This document shows positions 6,679 to 9,888 of a stretch of DNA of 9,888 bases, in pieces; position 1 is the first letter of the stretch; each line of letters starts with the position of its first letter. Source of the DNA: Bacteroidia bacterium (GTDB lineage Bacteria; Bacteroidota; Bacteroidia; Flavobacteriales; Flavobacteriaceae); NCBI GenBank assembly GCA_030429325.1, contig JAUICT010000045.1, positions 1 through 9,888 on the forward strand. Reading direction: 5' to 3'. Under the pieces are notes generated by a model. That model did no database searches, was not told the DNA's origin, and worked only from the letters and a program-made list of their open reading frames with translations. A program made the position numbers and the translations under genes.

Positions 6679-6704
6679 TCAATAGTATTAAGCAAAACCA
6701 CTTT

Positions 6705-7349
6705 ATGTCCCCTAGCGAAAAAACTGTACAGTACACAACCCAAAACACTTATCTCACGCATAACTCCCTCAATGAAAAAACCAAGAATGTATGGTTGGTG
6801 TTTCATGGTATTGGCTATTTAAGTAGATATTTTGTGAAGTATTTTGCAGGACTTGATCCCGAAGAGAATTATATCATAGTTCCCCAAGCTCCTTCAAAAT
6901 ATTACCTTAAAAACGAATATAAATACGTAGGGGCCAGTTGGTTGACCAAAGAAAATACTGCCATGGAAATGGAAAATGTACTCCGGTACGTGGATGCCGT
7001 CCTAGAGGCAGAACAACTCCCCTCCCATATTAACCTTGTCTTCTTTGGCTTTTCCCAAGGGGTGTCTGTGGCCACTAGATTTTTATCCCGTAGAAAACTC
7101 CAATGCAAACTCTTGGTCCTATATGCTGGCGGTATCCCCAATGAATTAAAAAAGGAAGATTTTTATTTCCTTGACTTGGAAAAAACCCAAATAAAAGTTG
7201 TTTATGGGGATAAGGATGAACACCTGACCGCAGAACGCCTTACATCAGAAAAAATAAAACTGGATGTGCTATTTCAGGGGAAAGCCGAAGTAGTCATGTT
7301 TGAAGGTGGTCATGAAGTAAAGCCCGAAATCATCCAAGGGTTGGTTTAG
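6705..7349 (+). CDS. Alpha/beta hydrolase, carboxylesterase/phospholipase-like
   Basis: A 214-residue soluble alpha/beta hydrolase. The catalytic triad can be placed: nucleophile Ser117 in GFSQG (115-119), acid Asp171 in YGDKDEH, and His203 in FEGGHEV. The oxyanion segment VWLVFHGIG is at 29-37, and the core is short and lidless. The GFSQG elbow followed by LYAGGIP fits the carboxylesterase/phospholipase (Abhydrolase_2-like) group better than classic MenH, whose elbow is usually GYSMGGR-like. The substrate is unknown. The open frame extends to 6633, but the 24 extra residues are antisense to the menI start, so ATG at 6705 is preferred. It diverges from the menI-menF-menD unit with a 60-b spacer and ends 3 b from the convergent YD-repeat gene. 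Neighbourhood makes a link to menaquinone synthesis possible, but nothing in the protein shows it. Confidence 0.85.
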   Translation: MSPSEKTVQYTTQNTYLTHNSLNEKTKNVWLVFHGIGYLSRYFVKYFAGLDPEENYIIVPQAPSKYYLKNEYKYVGASWLTKENTAMEMENVLRYVDAVLEAEQLPSHINLVFFGFSQGVSVATRFLSRRKLQCKLLVLYAGGIPNELKKEDFYFLDLEKTQIKVVYGDKDEHLTAERLTSEKIKLDVLFQGKAEVVMFEGGHEVKPEIIQGLV

Positions 7350-7370
7350 CCCTTATTTCTTTGGTTTTTC
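7336..7370 (+). terminator. Weak candidate terminator of the hydrolase gene
   Basis: AAGGG (7336-7340) and CCCTT (7350-7354) can pair around a 9-b loop containing the hydrolase stop codon. A T-rich but interrupted stretch follows (to about 7370). The stem is only 5 bp, and the T-rich part lies inside the end of the convergent gene. It is weak, but the 3-b tail-to-tail spacing leaves no other place for a terminator. Confidence 0.3.
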
Positions 7371-8288
7371 TCCCTCTTTAACTTCTTCCTTCTCGGGATA
7401 GTAGGCTATCACACGAGTGGTGTAGGTGTTGTTTGGAGTAACAATCTGTTTTACCCAGTTCTTCGGCTCATGATTATCAAATTGGAAAATGTACTCTTCA
7501 ACGGCTTCGGTGGTCAGGGTCTTTGTTACCACTTTGCTTAATACCCCGTCCGAGTAATAATAAAAAAGCTTTTTCTGGGAAACGAATTCCTTCTCTCCGA
7601 TGTCATAAAGGAAGTATTCGCTGGTCACCAGTTTTTCATTGGCGTTAAAAACCTCTTCAGTTGCCCTGTTGGGTTCACCATCTATATATTCCTTGGTTAG
7701 AATCACCTTTTGTGTTCCTTTGGCGTTTTTGCGCTCCGATGTGCGAACCGATTTTTCCAGAATACCATTGGTGAAAGTGCTTACGGTAAGTTCATTTTTA
7801 TATGGAGTATACTCAAAAGTGGTTTCATCCACGCCTTCAGCATTGGATGTTATTATTTTTATCAGTTTGCCTTCATCATCATATTCGTACACTTGTTGCT
7901 CCAAAAACTGTTTGTCGTACGAAATGATTTTCTCCAAAACCTTACGTTGGGGAACCGTGTCTATGGAATAGAAATTGGCCATGGAAGTTGATGCATCCAA
8001 CGTACTGTTTTTGTAGCTTTCCATACGTTTTTCAACCAACTCACCCCCTTCATATTTATAGTAGGTAATGTCTTGGTCCGAATCATTGTATTGCGTCACT
8101 GTCTTTGTTAAAATTCCTTCAGGATTAAATTCAAAAGACTCCCTACCATAGTCTGTAATGACCAAACAAGACTTTACATTTCCGTTCAGATCAAAATCCC
8201 CTACTCGAAATATGCGAACCTCTTGTGGGTACAAATGAAGATTCAGGAAAAAAAGCAAAAAAGAAAATGTAGCGTAGTTTTTTATCAT
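7353..8288 (-). CDS. Secreted protein of unknown function with YD-like beta repeats
   Basis: A 311-residue protein not assigned to a family here. Residues 1-22 look like a Sec signal peptide (short basic start, hydrophobic FSFLLFFLNLHLY, then PQ). There is no lipobox cysteine, so it is probably periplasmic or outer-surface. The mature part consists of irregular beta-strand units resembling YD/RHS-type repeats: aromatic strand, turn with Asp/Gly, then a lysine- or valine-rich strand. Examples are FNPEGILTKTVTQYND at 54-69, YYKYEGGELVEKRMESY at 76-92, YEYDDEGKLIKI at 134-145, FTNGILEKSVRT at 172-183 and YYYSDGVLSKVVTKT at 243-257. The C-terminus is a short charged tail (EKEEVKEGEKPKK). There is no toxin domain, transmembrane helix or Por-type sorting domain. 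ATG at 8288. It lies 82 b after dadA-like in the same direction and ends 3 b from the convergent hydrolase gene. Confidence 0.7.
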   Translation of the reverse strand: MIKNYATFSFLLFFLNLHLYPQEVRIFRVGDFDLNGNVKSCLVITDYGRESFEFNPEGILTKTVTQYNDSDQDITYYKYEGGELVEKRMESYKNSTLDASTSMANFYSIDTVPQRKVLEKIISYDKQFLEQQVYEYDDEGKLIKIITSNAEGVDETTFEYTPYKNELTVSTFTNGILEKSVRTSERKNAKGTQKVILTKEYIDGEPNRATEEVFNANEKLVTSEYFLYDIGEKEFVSQKKLFYYYSDGVLSKVVTKTLTTEAVEEYIFQFDNHEPKNWVKQIVTPNNTYTTRVIAYYPEKEEVKEGEKPKK

Positions 8289-8370
8289 AGGGTAAAATTA
8301 CTTCTTAAAAGAGCAACTAAAAAATTTATAGCACATACTATGCCTAAATTAACCCAAAGAAAATATGACC

Positions 8371-9627
8371 TCAGAATTTTCTATCTGGATCAAAAGGACC
8401 TAAATCCATGGAAGGCTTCTTTCCAGATACAAGTTCTGTTACAAATTTACCGGTTGCGGGGCCTAGGCTCCACCCCATCATTGCATGACCTGTAGCTATT
8501 ATAAGATTGCCATACCCTTTGGGCCGTCCAATGTAAGGTAGTCCATCTGGGGTTACAGGTCGTAGTCCACATTGCGCATTTCTCTTGTCTTCTTCGGAAA
8601 TTTTCAACCCTTCATAATACCTTTCGGCTCCTCGTGCAATGGCATCCACCCTTTCTTTACGAATAGTGTTGTTGATTCCTGAAAACTCCATAGTTCCCGC
8701 AAAACGGGTAAAGCCTTCCATTGGGGTAACCGCCATCTTTGCTTCCATTAAAATGGCCGGCATGGTTATTCCTGTATGGGACTCCATATTGATTCTATAG
8801 CCTTTTCCGCCCTGCAACGGCAATCGTAGTCTTAGTTTTTTGGAAAGTTCAGAGGTCCAAGAGCCTGCGGCAAAGACAACTTCGTCCGCAGTATAGTTTC
8901 CAGCATTGGTCTCCACTTGGGATATGACCCCTTCTGTAACAATAAAATTTAGTACCTCCTCCCCTCTTTTTATGACTACTCCATTTGCTTCAAGATATTT
9001 GAGCATATTTTTCATGATCTGTGGAGGCGTGGTATGTCTATCACATTCATAGAGGATGGCTCCCTCTGCATTTAGCTTCACATTGGGCTCTATTTTTTGT
9101 AGCTCATTTTTGTCCAAATGCCTACCCTCCAATCCTAAAGTAACAGCCTTCTCCATCACTTCGAGTTCATGGTCACGGGCTTTTTCCGTCTGGTAGACCA
9201 TCAACAGTCCTTTGTCCTCCAAATGAAAATTTCCCAAATCACCGGAAGCCTTCATACCTTCATACAATTCCCTACTGATCAAGTTAATGTCCCTGATCAC
9301 AGGCATGGCATCATCAACCTTGACCTGCGTAGAAGATTTTTTAAAATACCAAGCCCATTTAAGGAAATCAACATCCCATCGCGGTTTCATGTAGAATGGA
9401 CTTGATGAGTTGAACATGTATCTTATTCCCTTGGAAATCATTCCCGGAGATGCCAATGGAATAATATGGCTTGGGGTCAAGTAACCCGCATTGACAAAGG
9501 AAGCGCCAGAGGTAATATCCGACTTGTCCAAAACCGTGACCTCATGTCCTTCCTTGTGTAAAAAATATGCGGTTGAAAGGCCAACAATGCCACCACCAAC
9601 CACAATGATACTTTTGTTTTTGCCCAT
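8371..9627 (-). CDS. FAD-dependent D-amino acid dehydrogenase-like oxidoreductase (DadA/DAO family)
   Basis: A 418-residue flavoprotein of the DAO superfamily, closest in character to DadA: oxidative deamination of a D-amino acid (or D-hydroxyproline, in related enzymes) with electrons passed to the respiratory chain. It has an N-terminal Rossmann FAD site IIVVGGGIVGLSTAYFL (7-23) ending at acidic Asp34, the family segment GASFVNAGYLTPSH at 41-54, and an FAD-contacting AAGSW in the second half. The C-terminal signature is GLRPVTPDGLPYIGR at 354-368, then GHAMMGWSLGPATG at 380-393. Length is normal. The frame opens with TTG at 9645, but ATG at 9627 is chosen because AAAAGGA lies 8 b upstream and the protein then starts close to the FAD strand. 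Menaquinone would be a natural electron acceptor in this organism, by inference only. The exact substrate cannot be read. Confidence 0.88.
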   Translation of the reverse strand: MGKNKSIIVVGGGIVGLSTAYFLHKEGHEVTVLDKSDITSGASFVNAGYLTPSHIIPLASPGMISKGIRYMFNSSSPFYMKPRWDVDFLKWAWYFKKSSTQVKVDDAMPVIRDINLISRELYEGMKASGDLGNFHLEDKGLLMVYQTEKARDHELEVMEKAVTLGLEGRHLDKNELQKIEPNVKLNAEGAILYECDRHTTPPQIMKNMLKYLEANGVVIKRGEEVLNFIVTEGVISQVETNAGNYTADEVVFAAGSWTSELSKKLRLRLPLQGGKGYRINMESHTGITMPAILMEAKMAVTPMEGFTRFAGTMEFSGINNTIRKERVDAIARGAERYYEGLKISEEDKRNAQCGLRPVTPDGLPYIGRPKGYGNLIIATGHAMMGWSLGPATGKFVTELVSGKKPSMDLGPFDPDRKF

Positions 9628-9635
9628 GATCTGAA

Positions 9636-9642
9636 TCCTTTT
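9636..9642 (-). promoter_or_regulatory. Ribosome binding site deciding the dadA-like start
   Basis: AAAAGGA on the minus strand, 8 b upstream of ATG 9627, is one of the clearer Shine-Dalgarno-like sequences in the window. It argues against the TTG at 9645 as the start. Confidence 0.5.
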
Positions 9643-9746
9643 CAACTACGGATATTCCACCGATTTATATTATGCGATGACGCTTCAAAACAGGGTGCCA
9701 AGATACATAAAGGGCTTGAGAAAGTTAATCTGCGCACACCCAATTC

Positions 9747-9781
9747 TTTAGTAATCTTTTGACTATTTTTGGTAAATTTTG
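9747..9781 (+). promoter_or_regulatory. Candidate promoter with 10-bp phased T-tracts before the lipoprotein gene
   Basis: TATTTTTG at 9764-9771 fully matches the TAnnTTTG -7 consensus, 25 b upstream of the ATG at 9797; no TTG is found at the expected -33 distance. TTTTG occurs at 9757-9761, 9767-9771 and 9777-9781, exactly one helical turn apart, with a further TTTA at 9747-9750. Such phasing suggests intrinsic curvature. The remainder of the gap 9628-9796 shows no other recognised element. Confidence 0.4.
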
Positions 9782-9796
9782 AAAACTATCCTGATA

Positions 9797-9888
9797 ATGA
9801 AAAAAATCTCCTTGTTTGCTTTGGGCCTGATGTTTGCCTGCAACTCGTCCCAAAAAACGGTGTCGGACAACACCCCGACCCAAAAAGG
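9797..9888 (+). CDS. Lipoprotein, 5' fragment (continues beyond window)
   Basis: Only the first 30 codons are present. They encode a lipoprotein-type signal: basic start MKK, hydrophobic ISLFALGLMFA, then Cys15, followed by a polar low-complexity linker (NSSQKTVSDNTPTQK). The bases just before Cys15 (LMFAC) are a loose lipobox. The mature domain lies outside the window, so no function can be given. The gene diverges from the dadA-like gene across a 169-b spacer with a candidate promoter. Confidence 0.75.
   Translation, partial: MKKISLFALGLMFACNSSQKTVSDNTPTQK

Noticed and set aside
6633..6704. 24-residue N-terminal extension of the alpha/beta hydrolase from an ATG at 6633
   Set aside because: It overlaps the start of menI on the other strand and reads as non-family sequence; ATG 6705 leaves a normal divergent spacer.
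6645..6806. 54-residue N-terminal extension of the thioesterase from an ATG at 6806
   Set aside because: The extension runs antisense into the hydrolase gene and has no family counterpart. The hotdog family length of about 140 aa and the catalytic Glu at 63 fit ATG 6644.
8319..8343. Possible terminator of the dadA-like gene (GCATA / TGTGC stem, then six T)
   Set aside because: The stem has only 5 bp with a G-T wobble, the loop is 3 b, and several bases separate the stem from the T-run. It is too weak to annotate.
1..9888. CRISPR array, insertion sequence, prophage, tRNA or rRNA, toxin-antitoxin or defence system
   Set aside because: No direct-repeat array, transposase, integrase, cloverleaf-like sequence or paired small toxin/antitoxin frames were seen. 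All sizeable frames are explained by ordinary chromosomal genes.

Overview
This window looks like a chromosomal piece of a marine-type member of the Flavobacteriaceae (Bacteroidota). The evidence is the protein flavour (a MenD/MenF/MenA set of flavobacterial type, a DUF2853 protein and a CvfB-like S1 protein as neighbours), a moderately AT-rich base composition, weak Shine-Dalgarno signals, and promoter boxes that fit the Bacteroidota TAnnTTTG -7 pattern. No phage, transposon, CRISPR, rRNA or tRNA was seen. The window is densely coding. The longest gaps are 9628-9796 (169 b) and 1946-2107 (162 b); no gene was seen in either.

The core (about 435-6644, all on the minus strand) is a partial menaquinone (vitamin K2) pathway locus. 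In transcription order it runs: a MenI/YdiI-like DHNA-CoA thioesterase, isochorismate synthase (menF), SEPHCHC synthase (menD), a DUF2853 protein, a strong intrinsic terminator, a CvfB-like S1 RNA-binding protein, a 162-b gap with a candidate promoter, a single-pass membrane protein with a C-terminal SPOR-like domain, DHNA polyprenyltransferase (menA), and the 5' part of a response regulator that runs off the left edge. This covers entry to the pathway (chorismate to isochorismate to SEPHCHC), the DHNA-CoA hydrolysis step and the prenylation step. menH, menC, menE, menB and the final methyltransferase are not in the window. Two of the men genes (menF and menA) appear to start with TTG at junctions with the preceding gene, which suggests translational coupling.

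The right part (6705-9888) is a mixed neighbourhood. It holds a small alpha/beta hydrolase divergent from the thioesterase, with a 10-bp palindrome almost exactly central in the 60-b divergent spacer; a secreted protein of unknown function rich in YD-like beta repeats, tail to tail with the hydrolase; a DadA-family FAD-dependent amino-acid dehydrogenase; and, divergent from it, the first 30 codons of a lipoprotein preceded by T-tracts spaced exactly 10 bp apart.

No clearly new multi-gene system is visible. The more interesting points concern how the menaquinone locus is assembled (an explicit thioesterase step, TTG-coupled starts, an internal terminator in front of an RNA-binding protein gene, and a hydrolase that might bear on the missing MenH step).
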